Made by a program: the position numbers and the translations under genes. Shown one piece after another: positions 19,634 through 29,348 of a DNA stretch of 64,000 nucleotides. The stretch's first letter is position 1. Every line of letters starts with the position of its first letter. The DNA is from Methylocapsa sp. S129 (GTDB lineage Bacteria > Pseudomonadota > Alphaproteobacteria > Rhizobiales > Beijerinckiaceae), in the NCBI RefSeq assembly GCF_009765995.1, contig NZ_LMUI01000019.1, forward strand, positions 130,982-194,981. Reading direction: 5' to 3'. A model generated the notes under the pieces. That model was not told the origin of the DNA. It was given only the letters and a program-made list of their open reading frames with translations, and made no database searches.

Positions 19634-20045
19634 GATATCCCTAAGTCTCCGCCGTTTTCCAAAATTAGGAGCCGCTTTCACATCCCAGAAACGACTCCAG
19701 CCCGCCCCGCCGCACAAGCAGCGAAACCCGTTCGAAGCGCATTCGTTGCGCTCGATAGTCCCGAAAACTGTCCTGCCGATTGATCATTTGCTCGCCGCAA
19801 CCCCAGTCACAGGGCCGATCCGCTGATGAATGAAGCGAACCCGTGAAAAGGCGAGCATGCGCGAGCCGCATCCGACGCCGCCGCGCGCGGGCGCGAAGCT
19901 GGGGACGGAACAAGAGGAAATGACCGCATCTCTAGCCTGCTTTGCCGCCCAGCGAAAATCAAACCGGCCGACCGAACTCCTAAGATAACGTATTTTTTAA
20001 GGCAGGGCCAGATGATTCGCACAAATCGAATCAGAGCAATTTACT
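19634..20045. other. Intergenic region upstream of the cold-shock gene
   Basis: About 410 bp between the cold-shock start and the DMT transporter stop, both on the minus strand. No credible coding sequence is seen. Long structured 5' leaders are typical of cold-shock mRNAs, so part of this is probably leader and promoter. An AT-rich stretch near 19981-20000 (CCTAAGATAAC...TTAAGG) could pair as a weak stem. Confidence 0.4.
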
Positions 20046-20954
20046 TCACTTTGGGCGCGCTAAAAACACCGCCGCCAATATCACGGCGCCGCCGGCCATT
20101 TGCAGCGGAATCATCGTTTCGCCAAGGACCAGCCACGCCAGCAGGGCCGAAAAAGGCGGCTGCGCGAGAATCACTAGCGCGACCAATCCAACCGGCACCC
20201 GGCCGATCGCGACCGAGGTCAATCCTTGCCCCATCGCATGCGAAACCACGCCAAGCAAGACCACGATCGTCCAGCCGAGCGCGCTGTGGGGCCATAAGAT
20301 TTCGCCGCGCAGCACGGCCGCGATGGCGAGCGCAATCGCCGATACGGCGGCCGACCAGAGCGTCGCGGTCGGCCCGTCGAGCGTGGTGCGTACGCGCTTG
20401 ATGACCAGCAAGTAGGCGGCGTAGGAAAAGGCCGCGCATAAAGCGAAAATATCGCCATAGCCGAGCTTTGAAGGCGCGGCCATGCCCGCCATCACCCAGG
20501 AGCCGCAAAGCGCAAGCGCCAGGGCGAACCAGACGCGCGGCGGCGGGTGCTCCGTAAAAAACAGAGCGCCGCCCGCCACCGTCAGGATCGGCGCCAAATT
20601 GCCGATGAATGAGGCGTTGGCGACTTTTGTTCCGGTCAGCGCGATGTGGAAGAAGCCGACATCGGCGGCGAAGGCCAGGCCGGCCAGCACAAGGGGAAAA
20701 GCAAAGGCGACAGGCTCCGCCAAACCAACGCGGCGTCCCGAAACCAACCTCGCCCAGAGTGCGAGCGCGGGGACCGCCAATCCCATTCGCCAAGCCGCGC
20801 CGGCCAATGGTCCCACATCGAGAAAGCGCACCAGAACGCCCGACCAAGCGATGATCGCCGTTCCCACAAGGATGGCGATCAAGCCGATTTTATCGACGGG
20901 CGGCGATTTGGCAGAGATTGGAAGCGTCACTCGGACTTTTGACGCCCGGTGCAT
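20046..20954 (-). CDS. EamA/DMT-family transporter
   Basis: This 302-residue inner-membrane protein has ten predicted helices in two EamA repeats. The first repeat runs from IGLIAILVGTAIIAWSG to the helix ending SWVMAGMA. The second runs from GYGDIFALCAAFSYAAYLLVI to AGGAVILAAVFLA. Members of the family export metabolites or amino acids; the substrate here is unknown. The ATG at 20954 overlaps the upstream small gene by 28 bp, so the two are probably co-transcribed. A GTG a few codons in is an alternative start. Confidence 0.88.
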   Translation of the reverse strand: MHRASKVRVTLPISAKSPPVDKIGLIAILVGTAIIAWSGVLVRFLDVGPLAGAAWRMGLAVPALALWARLVSGRRVGLAEPVAFAFPLVLAGLAFAADVGFFHIALTGTKVANASFIGNLAPILTVAGGALFFTEHPPPRVWFALALALCGSWVMAGMAAPSKLGYGDIFALCAAFSYAAYLLVIKRVRTTLDGPTATLWSAAVSAIALAIAAVLRGEILWPHSALGWTIVVLLGVVSHAMGQGLTSVAIGRVPVGLVALVILAQPPFSALLAWLVLGETMIPLQMAGGAVILAAVFLARPK

Positions 20955-21208
20955 GGATCGAGCACGATCTTTTGTCCGTTGACTGAGCCGGTCGCCGAAT
21001 AATCGATCGAGTTAAAACTCGGCGCTTTGGATTTCTTAGCGACATATTGGTCGGGGCTGAGGAAAGCGATCGTCGGCAGGTCGCCTTCGCTCGCCAACTG
21101 TTGCGCGGAATATCCGACAAACAACGCCCCGGCGGCGACAAGCGCGGCGCCGACGGCGAAATATTCGACGGATGAACCCGTCCTGTGTTTCCAAAAGCTT
21201 GGCGTCAT
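20927..21208 (-). CDS. Small single-span membrane protein, unknown
   Basis: From the ATG at 21208 (GGGGA seven bp upstream) the protein has 93 residues. A basic N-terminus (TPSFWKHRTGSS) is followed by one membrane helix at about residues 17-35 (YFAVGAALVAAGALFVGYS). A polar outer region contains a single Cys near the C-terminus. No family is recognised. The gene overlaps the DMT transporter start. The earlier ATG at 21238 lacks a ribosome-binding site. Confidence 0.65.
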   Translation of the reverse strand: MTPSFWKHRTGSSVEYFAVGAALVAAGALFVGYSAQQLASEGDLPTIAFLSPDQYVAKKSKAPSFNSIDYSATGSVNGQKIVLDPCTGRQKSE

Positions 21209-21291
21209 CGCCGATCCCCGCTTGCTGGCGGATATCATTAGGCGAATATGGTAAACGAAGCCTTGCCAAGTCGCGCAAACGACTGCGACGG

Positions 21292-23319
21292 CTAGATATC
21301 GACGAGTTCGCCTGCGCGCGGCGCCCGTTCCTGGATGAAGGCGAAGCGCGCCTCCGGCTTCACGCCCATCAGCCGCTCGACCGCGTCGGCTGTCGCCTCG
21401 CGCTCGGCGTCGACCACCGCGACGCGCAACAGCGCGCGCTTGGCCGGGTCCATCGTCGTATCGCGCAGATCCCGCATCGGCATTTCGCCAAGGCCTTTGA
21501 ATCGACTGATCTCAATCGCTCCACGCCCGGAAAACCCATCTTTCATCAATCGATCCTTGTCGGCGTCGTCGCGCGCGTATATCGATTTGGCGCCCTGCGT
21601 CAGCCGATAGAGGGGGGGGACGGCGAGATAGAGATGGCCTTCCTCGATCAATTTGGGCGTCTGGCGGTAAAAGAAGGTGATGAGAAGCGAAGCGATATGG
21701 GCGCCGTCGACATCGGCGTCGGTCATGATGATGATTTTGTCATAACGCAGATCGGCGGAACGATAGCTCGATCCGGAACCTGAGCCGAGCGCCTGCATCA
21801 GATCGGCAAGTTGCTGGTTCTGGGCGAGTTTGTCGCGGGTCGCGGAGGCGACGTTCAAGATTTTTCCGCGCAATGGCAGGATCGCCTGCGAGGCGCGATC
21901 TCGCGCCTGCTTGGCCGAGCCGCCGGCTGAATCGCCTTCAACGATAAAAAGTTCAGAACCTTGCGCCGAAGTGTTCGTGCAGTCTGCGAGCTTTCCTGGT
22001 AGCCGCAATTTGCGCACCGCGGATTTACGCGCGATGTCTTTTTCGGCCCTGCGGCGAAGCCGCTCCTCGGCCCGCTCGACCGACCAGTCGAGCAGCTTGG
22101 TCGCCTGGCTTGGCGAAGCGGCGAGCCAGTGATCGAACGCGTCGCGGATAGTGTTTTCGACGATCCTGGCGGCTTCGACGGTTTGCAGCCGCCCCTTGTT
22201 CTGGCCCTGGAATTCGGGCTCGCGAATGAACACCGAGATCAGCGCGGCGCAGGTCGCCATCACATCGTCGGTGGTGAGGGCGCTCGCCCGCTTGGTCTGG
22301 CCGATACGCTCGGCATGGTCTTTCAACGCGCGCAGCAGCGCCGTGCGCAGCCCGGTCTCGTGGGTTCCCCCGTCGGGCGTCGGGATCGTATTGCAATAGG
22401 AATGGACGAAACCATCCTCGCCCGCCATCCAGGCGATCGCCCATTCGAGCGAGCCATGGCCGCCGGGCTTGCTCACTTTGCCGAAGAACGGCTGGTCGAT
22501 GACAAGTTCCTGTCCTTCGATGTCGCCGGCCAGATAATCCTTCAGGCCGCCCGGGAAACGGAAGGTCGCTTCGGCCGGAATCTTGGAATCAACGAAGGCG
22601 GCGGCGCAGCGCCAGCGGATTTCGACGCCGCCGAACAAATAGGCTTTGGCGCGCGCCATTTTGAAGATACGGGCGGGGTCGAAGCCCACTCCTTTGCCGA
22701 ATATCTGCTCGTCAGGCAGGAAACGCACCTTGGTGCCGCGCCGGTTGGGCGCCTTGCCGACGGTCTCAAGCTTGGTGACAGGATGCCCGCGCTCGAAAAC
22801 CTGGCGGTAGAGGGTCTGACCGCGCGCAACTTCCACTTCGAGACGCGACGACAAGGCGTTGACGACGGAAACGCCGACGCCATGCAGGCCGCCTGAAGTC
22901 TGATAGGCGCCGCTATCGAATTTGCCGCCCGCATGCAGCATCGTCATGATGACTTCGAGCGCCGACTTCTTGGGGAATTTGGGATGGGCGTCGACAGGCA
23001 TGCCGCGTCCGTTATCGGTCACGCTGACCCAGCCGCCGTCCTCGAACCATACTTCGATGAAGGTTGCGTGGCCGGCCACCGCCTCATCCATCGCATTGTC
23101 GATCACCTCGGCGAAGAGGTGGTGCAGGGCGTTGGCGTCGGTGCCGCCGATATACATGCCGGGACGCCGGCGCACGGGCTCCAGGCCTTCCAGCACTTCG
23201 ATCGAAGCGGCGTTATAGTCGACCTCTCCCGGCGTCGCGGCGCGAGGCGCTGATATCTTTGGCTTTGCCGCAGCCTTCAAACGGGCGCCGCCCGAGGCGC
23301 CGAACAGATCATCGTCCAT
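21292..23319 (-). CDS. parE: DNA topoisomerase IV subunit B (ParE)
   Basis: This 675-residue type IIA topoisomerase ATPase subunit decatenates daughter chromosomes with ParC. The GHKL ATPase motifs are present: EVIDNAMDEA, VTDNGRGMPV and GGLHGVGVSVVNALS. The TOPRIM domain has IVEGDSAGGS and MTDADVDGAHI. The C-terminus carries RFKGLGEM, as in GyrB/ParE. The N-terminus has a short unconserved Lys/Ala-rich tail before GEVDYNAASIEVLEGLEPVR. Length and lack of a GyrB-type insertion favour ParE over GyrB. Confidence 0.95.
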   Translation of the reverse strand: MDDDLFGASGGARLKAAAKPKISAPRAATPGEVDYNAASIEVLEGLEPVRRRPGMYIGGTDANALHHLFAEVIDNAMDEAVAGHATFIEVWFEDGGWVSVTDNGRGMPVDAHPKFPKKSALEVIMTMLHAGGKFDSGAYQTSGGLHGVGVSVVNALSSRLEVEVARGQTLYRQVFERGHPVTKLETVGKAPNRRGTKVRFLPDEQIFGKGVGFDPARIFKMARAKAYLFGGVEIRWRCAAAFVDSKIPAEATFRFPGGLKDYLAGDIEGQELVIDQPFFGKVSKPGGHGSLEWAIAWMAGEDGFVHSYCNTIPTPDGGTHETGLRTALLRALKDHAERIGQTKRASALTTDDVMATCAALISVFIREPEFQGQNKGRLQTVEAARIVENTIRDAFDHWLAASPSQATKLLDWSVERAEERLRRRAEKDIARKSAVRKLRLPGKLADCTNTSAQGSELFIVEGDSAGGSAKQARDRASQAILPLRGKILNVASATRDKLAQNQQLADLMQALGSGSGSSYRSADLRYDKIIIMTDADVDGAHIASLLITFFYRQTPKLIEEGHLYLAVPPLYRLTQGAKSIYARDDADKDRLMKDGFSGRGAIEISRFKGLGEMPMRDLRDTTMDPAKRALLRVAVVDAEREATADAVERLMGVKPEARFAFIQERAPRAGELVDI

Positions 23320-24096
23320 AAGGTTTTTGCTTTCGAATCAGTCGACGGAGGGTAGCATACCGAATGAGAACAAACGAGAAACACGTGAAGCCTAAACCCA
23401 AGCAAAGGGCTTTCGGCCGCGATGTCGCCGATCAGGGGAATCGGGTAAAAACTCTTGCGGCAATGGGGCTGACGAAAATTCCATAAGTTAGGCGCGCCCA
23501 TGGCGGGCGCTAAAAATCGGGCCTGCGATTGTCGTGATTGGGCGGCTTCATGCGCCCGAACAGGCCAACAGGAATCCGCGCTGTCCCTCCTCATACCAGC
23601 CAGAGAAGCCGGCGGCAAAGCCGAACGCCGCCTCCGATGGCGCACCAGATCGAATATGTCGAAATCGATATGGCGACAATGCGAGACGTCGCGGGAGGAA
23701 TCGAATTCAACTTGTCCCAGCAACGAACGCGCAAGCAATTCTCGCTAGGTCTGGCGTGTTGACCCGCAGCGCGAAGCAGATCGCAAGCGACGATTCTTGC
23801 GCCCGCAAAACCGCTCGGCGGCGTCAAAGGCCGTATCTGGGAGCAGACCGCGATGGCGCCGCTCCTCTGCGGCAGCCAAATCGTTACGCTTCGCGGTCGG
23901 TGGGCTCGTCCACGCGGCGAAATTCGCTTGGGAAGATGTCGCTGAACGCTACATCAGATTGTTCGAGGAGGTCGAAAGCGAAATGGCTGGCCGCAGCGGC
24001 TGGCCCGCCCAATCGCCGCTCCGCGAAGGCTTTGACGCGGCCGCGCGCTTGCGTCATCGTCCATCTCGCAAAAATGATCGGAGCAGGGGAGTCGCT
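23320..24096. other. 777-bp region without a confident gene
   Basis: This stretch lies between the divergent parE and galM genes. Several overlapping open frames exist, but none has a recognisable motif, a good start or consistent codon bias. The least unlikely is a 57-codon minus-strand frame at 23884-24057 (MTQARGRVKAFAERRLGG start). Its acidic C-terminal half reads like a soluble peptide, but it has only a poor ribosome-binding site. The promoters of parE and galM must lie here. Confidence 0.4.
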
Positions 24097-25104
24097 ATGA
24101 ATATTCGCGTGTTCGGCGAGGTCGATGGCGTTCCCGTCGTCGAGGCGACGATCGCCTCGAACGCAGGCGCTGTTGCAAAAATCCTGAGCTGGGGCGCCGT
24201 ATTGCGCGATCTCGTCGTCCCGACCCCGAAAGGACCGCAACGCGTTGTGCTCGGCCTCAATTCAATCGCGGATTATTTGGCCCATTCGCCAAGCTTTGGC
24301 GCCGTGCCGGGACGTTTCGCCAACCGCATCGCCGAAGGGCGCTTCACGCTGGATGGGACCGTCCACATCCTCGATGTGAAACCCGGCGAAAAACATACGC
24401 TGCACGGCGGTCCGCATGGCTATGGCAAGCGCGTATGGCAATTGGGCGAACACACGTCTTCATCCGTGACCCTGACGCTGCATTCCCCCGATGGCGATGC
24501 GGGCTTTCCCGGCGCGCTCACGGCGACCTGCGTCTACCGGATGATCGAACCCGCGACTTTGCGCGTCGAACTCTCGGCGGTGTGCGACCAGCCGACGGTC
24601 GTCAATTTGACGCAGCATGCCTATTTCAACCTGGATGGCTCGGCCGACATTCTCGACCACGAGTTGATGCTGAATTGCGATTTTTTCACGCCAACCGATT
24701 CTTTGTTGATCCCCACAGGGGAAATTCGCGCCGTCGCGGGCACGCCCTATGATTTCCGCAAGGCGCGAACCGTGCGCAATGATTCAGGCGTGACGTACGA
24801 TACGAATTTCGTTGCGGTTGACCAGCCCGGCGAGGACGGCATGGCGCATATGGCGACCTTGCGCTCCCCCAAAAACGGCCTGCAGTTGGAATTGCATACG
24901 AGCGAACCCGGGGTGCAATTTTATGACGCGGCCAAACTGAATTGTCCCGTGCCGGGCCTCGACGGCGCTCATTACGGCGCTCATGCTGGGCTTTGCCTGG
25001 AGCCGCAGGTTTTTCCCGACTCCCCCAATCGTCGCCATTTCTCGCCCTGCGTCCTGCGGCCTGACGAGGAATATCGTCACGTCAGCGAATTTCGCTTTAT
25101 GTGA
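24097..25104 (+). CDS. galM: Aldose 1-epimerase (galactose mutarotase)
   Basis: This 335-residue enzyme interconverts alpha and beta anomers of aldoses. Characteristic segments include GAVLRDLVVP, the PGRFANRIAEGRF loop, LHGGPHGYGKRVW with the catalytic-type His, NLTQHAYFNL with a second active-site His, and a C-terminal EPQVFPDSPN carrying the conserved catalytic Glu region. The start is fixed by GGGGAG six bp upstream of the ATG; a much longer upstream frame is spurious. It is convergent with the glycosyltransferase gene, 11 bp apart. Confidence 0.92.
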   Translation: MNIRVFGEVDGVPVVEATIASNAGAVAKILSWGAVLRDLVVPTPKGPQRVVLGLNSIADYLAHSPSFGAVPGRFANRIAEGRFTLDGTVHILDVKPGEKHTLHGGPHGYGKRVWQLGEHTSSSVTLTLHSPDGDAGFPGALTATCVYRMIEPATLRVELSAVCDQPTVVNLTQHAYFNLDGSADILDHELMLNCDFFTPTDSLLIPTGEIRAVAGTPYDFRKARTVRNDSGVTYDTNFVAVDQPGEDGMAHMATLRSPKNGLQLELHTSEPGVQFYDAAKLNCPVPGLDGAHYGAHAGLCLEPQVFPDSPNRRHFSPCVLRPDEEYRHVSEFRFM

Positions 25105-25115
25105 CCGGCGCTGGA

Positions 25116-26561
25116 TCATCGGGAAATCGGATCGGAGGTTTTCAAACCGCGGTCCTCGACGGCGCGGCTATTGGCGCCCCAGCTTTGGTGACGCGTCAGG
25201 AAGGACAGCCAGGCCCACGCGGCGCCGGTATGGCGCAGCAATTGGAAGCTGAACGGTTCGATGAAGACGGCAAGAACGGCGTAGCCGATGCTGGAGCCGG
25301 AGCGATCGCCGGTCCAGCGCCTGTAGAGATGGATTGTCCAGAGGTGGGCGATGAGATCAATCGCAATCTTCACGCCAATCACCGCCAACGCCAAACCGGC
25401 AAGCGTCGCCTTGCCGCTGGCGGCGAAGACCAGCAAAAGACCGAACGCCGTCAATCCGTAGATCGGCTGCATCGTGTCGAACGCCTTGATCGGCAACATC
25501 AGCGTCCCCAACAGACCATAGCGGCTGGAGCCGACCATATCCCGGTTCCAATATTGCGTTTGCAGAAAGCCGCCGAACCAGCGCCTGCGCTGGTTGAGAA
25601 AGCTGCCCACTGCGCCAGGGGCGTCCGTGGTGGCGCGCGCCGATCCAACCACCCGCACGCGCCAGCGGAGATTGTGGTCGATGGAAGTGCGGTGCAGCCG
25701 GTGGATCAGCTCGTAATCCTCCACGAGGCATTCCGGATCAAACCCGCCAACCGCAAGCAGGGCGTCGCGCCGAAAGCCAGCAAAAGCGCCCGAGACCAAC
25801 AGGAGACTGTCAGCGCGCATATAGGCGTAGCGCGACACGAAGCTTCTTATATATTCGTAAGTCTGAAACCACTGAAAAAACCGGGCCGCTCGGCCGGAGC
25901 GGCACGTCGGGATCAAAATACCCGTCGCGCCCACGAGTTCCGGCTCCGCGCCGAACGCGCTTCGCATGGCGCCGATCGCGTCGGGCGCGAGCAAGGTGTC
26001 GGCGTCCACGGTCAGAACAATCTCGGTGTCGAGCCGCACAATCGCGGCGTTCAGCGCCCGTGCTTTGCCGCCATGCGGGAGCCGCAGCCAACGCAAGCCG
26101 GGATGACCAGGCGAGGGCGCGCTGACTTCGCCTGACGGGGGCGTGGCTAATCGAAACGCGTTCGTCAGAACCTGCCCGGTGTCGTCGCTTGAGCCGTCGT
26201 CGGCTATCAGAATTTCGTCGGGCGGATCCGATTGGGCGAGCAAAGCGGCAAGGGTGACGGGCAGGGACCGGGCCTCATTATGGGCGGCGATGACGACGCC
26301 GAGCGTCGGGCGCCGCGCGGCGGCGTCAATCGCTCGGGACGGCCGGATCAGGGGTAGGGTCTGCCACGCTACGAAAGCTAGAAGAAAGGTGTCGTAACCA
26401 GCGTAGGCGATGCCGATCGACCAGGCGAACAATCCGTCGAACGCGAAAGCCCGGGTAAACAGCGCGACCCAAAGCACGATGACGAAGCCATGAATCAACA
26501 GGCTGGCGACAGGCATCGGGCGCGGCGATGCGACGGAAAAAGCTGTCGTCAGGGAAGACAT
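25116..26561 (-). CDS. Membrane glycosyltransferase, family 2
   Basis: This 481-residue GT-A enzyme has two N-terminal membrane helices, a cytosolic catalytic domain and about three C-terminal helices. Motifs are VVIAAHNEARSLP, ADDGSSDDTG, the VDADTL DxD sugar-nucleotide site, VEDYEL and the acceptor-side RRRWFGGF. The layout is that of processive or N-acetylglucosaminyl-type synthases that make surface polysaccharide. The product is unknown. GAGGAAAG precedes the ATG at 26561. The cytochrome b561 gene is upstream on the same strand. Confidence 0.85.
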   Translation of the reverse strand: MSSLTTAFSVASPRPMPVASLLIHGFVIVLWVALFTRAFAFDGLFAWSIGIAYAGYDTFLLAFVAWQTLPLIRPSRAIDAAARRPTLGVVIAAHNEARSLPVTLAALLAQSDPPDEILIADDGSSDDTGQVLTNAFRLATPPSGEVSAPSPGHPGLRWLRLPHGGKARALNAAIVRLDTEIVLTVDADTLLAPDAIGAMRSAFGAEPELVGATGILIPTCRSGRAARFFQWFQTYEYIRSFVSRYAYMRADSLLLVSGAFAGFRRDALLAVGGFDPECLVEDYELIHRLHRTSIDHNLRWRVRVVGSARATTDAPGAVGSFLNQRRRWFGGFLQTQYWNRDMVGSSRYGLLGTLMLPIKAFDTMQPIYGLTAFGLLLVFAASGKATLAGLALAVIGVKIAIDLIAHLWTIHLYRRWTGDRSGSSIGYAVLAVFIEPFSFQLLRHTGAAWAWLSFLTRHQSWGANSRAVEDRGLKTSDPISR

Positions 26562-26654
26562 TGCGCAGCTTTCCTCAATTTCATCAGGCAAAAACCGCGC
26601 CCGCGGCTGCGGAGCGGCGTTCGGCGCGCGACTTTTGCGGCCGACGTTGCGCTG

Positions 26655-27269
26655 CTATTTCGTCTCTTTCGTGGTCAACGCGCCCCATGGAACCATGCGT
26701 TGCAGTTCCGGCTCGCGATCCCAGAATTGATGCTTCATCGCGCCGATGACATGCAGGGCGAACAGGCCGAAAAGCCCATAGCCAAGCCAGCGGTGAGCCG
26801 CGCCGAACAGGTTGTGCAGGAATTCTTTTGTTTGCGGCTCGACATTGGCGATCAGGCTTATCCGCGGCCACGAAACCAGGCCAAACAGCCGCATCGGATA
26901 AAGAGCCGCGTCCTTGAAGGCGGAATCGTGCATCCAGCCGGATATCGGAATGGCGAAGATTAGAACATAGAGCACGATATGCACGGCGCTTGCGCTGATC
27001 CGCTCCCAAGGACGATAGGACGCCGGCAGGGGCGGCGGACGATGCGCATATCGCCACAACAGGCGCAGAATCGCCAAGCCAAGAACGGTAATGCCGATCG
27101 ACTTATGCGTGTCGATGACGGGACGAACATAATCGTCGGGCAAGTGATCGACGATATAGACGAGTATTATGTTCGCGAGGATCAACACGGCTATGATCCA
27201 GTGAAGGATCATAGCCGTTCGCGAATAACGCCGCAGCGGTTCGGCGCCAGGCGCCGCCTTCAGTTCCAT
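26655..27269 (-). CDS. Cytochrome b561
   Basis: This 204-residue four-helix di-haem membrane protein likely passes electrons between quinone and a partner. Candidate haem-ligand histidines are in LHWIIA (His23), DTHKSIG (His54), HRWLGYG (His159) and ALHVIGAMKH (His173). The true start is the ATG at 27269 before MELKAAPG. A longer frame reaching 27671 overlaps rplI and is not real. The ribosomal gene rplI ends 118 bp upstream. Confidence 0.88.
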   Translation of the reverse strand: MELKAAPGAEPLRRYSRTAMILHWIIAVLILANIILVYIVDHLPDDYVRPVIDTHKSIGITVLGLAILRLLWRYAHRPPPLPASYRPWERISASAVHIVLYVLIFAIPISGWMHDSAFKDAALYPMRLFGLVSWPRISLIANVEPQTKEFLHNLFGAAHRWLGYGLFGLFALHVIGAMKHQFWDREPELQRMVPWGALTTKETK

Positions 27270-27351
27270 CGCTTCGCTGTGCGAGGGTTGGAGACGGCAT
27301 GCAACAAGTTCCGCGCCGATCGTTCGCAGCTCACCGCAAATTGATCGCCGA

Positions 27352-27383
27352 ATAAAGGGCCGGCCGTCAAAGCCGTCAGCCCT
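27352..27383 (-). terminator. Possible terminator of rplI
   Basis: On the minus strand, AGGGC (27383-27379) can pair with GCCCT (27360-27356), enclosing a partly paired GGC/GCC inner stem. TTTATT follows. It lies just after the rplI stop. The stem is bulged, so this is only a moderate prediction. Confidence 0.4.
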
Positions 27384-27387
27384 GGCT

Positions 27388-27963
27388 TCACTCTCTCCCG
27401 AGGCTCTCGCCAGGGCCCGCCTCGGCCAGCGCCTGCCCGACTTCGAGCCCCAGATCGTCCATCGACGTCTCTTCGCGCACCGAAAGATCCTCGCCCTTTG
27501 ACTGGCGCTCCGCCTGTTCCTGCGACCGGGCGACGTTGATGGTGACAGTGGCCAACACTTCGGGATGCAGATGCACGGGTGTCTTATGAAGGCCCAGCGT
27601 CTTGATCGGATGGAGCAGGGTGACTTGATTGCGGTGGACCGAGACGCCGGCGGCAGTAATCGCCTCGGCAATGTCTCGGGCCGACACCGATCCGTAAAGC
27701 TGGCCGGTTTCGCCCGCCTGACGGATGATGATGAAGCTCTGGCCGTCGAGCTTCTCGGAGACCACAGCCGCTTCGTTCTTCAGTTCGAGATTGCGCGCTT
27801 CAAGCTGGTGGCGCTGGCCCTCGAACTTTTTCTTGTTGCCTTCCGTGGCGCGTAAGGCTTTGCCGCGCGGCAGAAGGAAATTACGGGCGAACCCGTCCTT
27901 GACGCGCACCGTCTCACCCATTTGACCAAGCTTGGCGACGCGTTCGAGCAGAATGACTTCCAT
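27388..27963 (-). CDS. rplI: 50S ribosomal protein L9
   Basis: This 191-residue L9 starts [21 protein letters not shown] and has the signature [17 protein letters not shown] in the N-terminal rRNA-binding domain. A long connecting helix and the C-terminal domain follow. The acidic tail after about residue 150 makes it longer than E. coli L9 (149 residues), as is common in Hyphomicrobiales. AAGGAGAG lies five bp upstream of the ATG. It is the last gene of rpsF-rpsR-DUF2232-rplI. Confidence 0.96.
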   Translation of the reverse strand: MEVILLERVAKLGQMGETVRVKDGFARNFLLPRGKALRATEGNKKKFEGQRHQLEARNLELKNEAAVVSEKLDGQSFIIIRQAGETGQLYGSVSARDIAEAITAAGVSVHRNQVTLLHPIKTLGLHKTPVHLHPEVLATVTINVARSQEQAERQSKGEDLSVREETSMDDLGLEVGQALAEAGPGESLGRE

Positions 27964-27987
27964 TTTTCTCTCCTTTTGATTTCGTGT

Positions 27988-28971
27988 TCAGGGTTTGGCG
28001 TTGGCCGCCGCGGCGCGCCTAGCGCGCAACGACAGCAAGCTTTCGACGAGGCCGACGAGCGCGAGCGCGGGCAAGGACCAGCGCGCTGTGACCATGCAGC
28101 CGAGATAAAGAGCGATCAGCGCAGGGATTCGAACGGGCAGGCCGCGCGAAAGCGAATGAACGACGGCGAGCCCTTGCATGACATAAGCGCAACCCAGAGC
28201 GCCAACGCCGATCCAGGCGACATATTCGCCAGAGCCGCGCAGCGACAGAGCAAGCCCGGCGCATGCGATCAAACCGATCCCCAAAAACTGCGGCAGAACC
28301 AGTCCCTCGGGCAAGTTCGGCCACGGGCGCTTCAATCGATGCGACAATTGCACGGCGCGGGCGCCTGCGTAGAAATTGGCGCAAAACATCAGGCAGGTCG
28401 ACGCCGCCAGCACAGCCGGAAAAAGGCGTACGATCGTCGCGGCGAAATCCTCGATGGTGATGTCGCTTGGCAATGTCATCACGTCATCGAACGCATCCCT
28501 GAGACGGGGGATCAATTTGGCCGCCATCGCATCGACGCCATTTTGGTAGCCGCCATAGTCCAATATCATCGACGCCAGCATGCCAGCGCCGACAAGGGCG
28601 CCCATCAATGCCGCGATGGCGACGATTCCGCCAACAGGAAACCACGTCTTCTCGCCATTGGCGGCGGCGGCGCGCGGATAAAGTTTTTGCCGCGGCAGCA
28701 AAGCCGCGGCGCTCAGAAGCCAAGGGGGAAGGGCGATCGAAGCGGCGAACACGCCGCCCGAGAGCGGATCGATCAAGGCCGCGGCGACCACGCTGGCGAT
28801 CGCCGCCGCCAGCGCGCCCATATCCAGGCCCCAGCCGAGCGAGGCGATCACGATTGGCAACGGCGAGAGATAGGCGAGCAGTATAGCCAGCAACGTGCCT
28901 TTCGCCGTGACGACGAAAAGTAGGGCGGCGGCCAGACCCGCACCAATGGCGATACCAATGCGTTGCATCAT
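27988..28971 (-). CDS. DUF2232 family membrane protein
   Basis: This 327-residue protein has about eight membrane helices and matches the DUF2232 family in size and in its place between rpsR and rplI. Hydrophobic runs include IAIGAGLAAALLFVVTA at the N-terminus and LGIGLIACAGLALSL near residue 220. The function is unknown. A role in membrane or cell-surface biology has been suggested for related YybS proteins, but this is not shown here. Confidence 0.8.
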   Translation of the reverse strand: MMQRIGIAIGAGLAAALLFVVTAKGTLLAILLAYLSPLPIVIASLGWGLDMGALAAAIASVVAAALIDPLSGGVFAASIALPPWLLSAAALLPRQKLYPRAAAANGEKTWFPVGGIVAIAALMGALVGAGMLASMILDYGGYQNGVDAMAAKLIPRLRDAFDDVMTLPSDITIEDFAATIVRLFPAVLAASTCLMFCANFYAGARAVQLSHRLKRPWPNLPEGLVLPQFLGIGLIACAGLALSLRGSGEYVAWIGVGALGCAYVMQGLAVVHSLSRGLPVRIPALIALYLGCMVTARWSLPALALVGLVESLLSLRARRAAAANAKP

Positions 28972-29111
28972 CGTCGAGCTGTCCCGCGCCTTATGGCGGT
29001 TAGGAAAAGGTCGGCTCGCCGCCGCCTCTCCCAGCCAAACCGCGCCGGTCTATCCGGCGCGATCGACTTGATCGTTCATCGTTTGGGGACGCACGCGCCC
29101 CGACCCGAATT

Positions 29112-29348
29112 TTACCGGATCACGTAAGGCAGCAGGCCAAGGAAGCGCGCGCGCTTGATCGCCTGGGCGAGTTCGCGCTGCTTTTTGGCTGAGACCGCGG
29201 TGATGCGCGAGGGCACGATCTTGCCGCGCTCGGAAATATAACGAGAGAGCAGGCGCGTGTCCTTGTAGTCGATCTTGGGCGCGTTGGGACCCGAGAAAGG
29301 GCAGGTCTTGCGGCGACGGAAGAAGGGGCGGCGAGGGGCGGTTGCCAT
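29112..29348 (-). CDS. rpsR: 30S ribosomal protein S18
   Basis: This 78-residue basic protein has the S18 pattern: [10 protein letters not shown] at the N-terminus, then [19 protein letters not shown] and [13 protein letters not shown]. It binds S6 on the 30S platform. Its ATG overlaps the rpsF stop by one base, so the two partners are translationally coupled. Confidence 0.97.
   Translation of the reverse strand: MATAPRRPFFRRRKTCPFSGPNAPKIDYKDTRLLSRYISERGKIVPSRITAVSAKKQRELAQAIKRARFLGLLPYVIR

Noticed and set aside
23534-24096. Several overlapping frames between parE and galM
   Set aside because: No family motif, poor starts and rearranged amino-acid composition; the galM start at 24097 is fixed by a strong ribosome-binding site.
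23797-24096. 100-residue N-terminal extension of GalM
   Set aside because: Low-complexity Arg/Ala/Ser sequence; not part of the mutarotase family.
26655-27671. 338-codon form of the cytochrome b561 gene
   Set aside because: The first 134 codons run antisense-like through rplI in another frame and are Arg/Ser/Pro-rich; the b561 domain begins cleanly at 27269.
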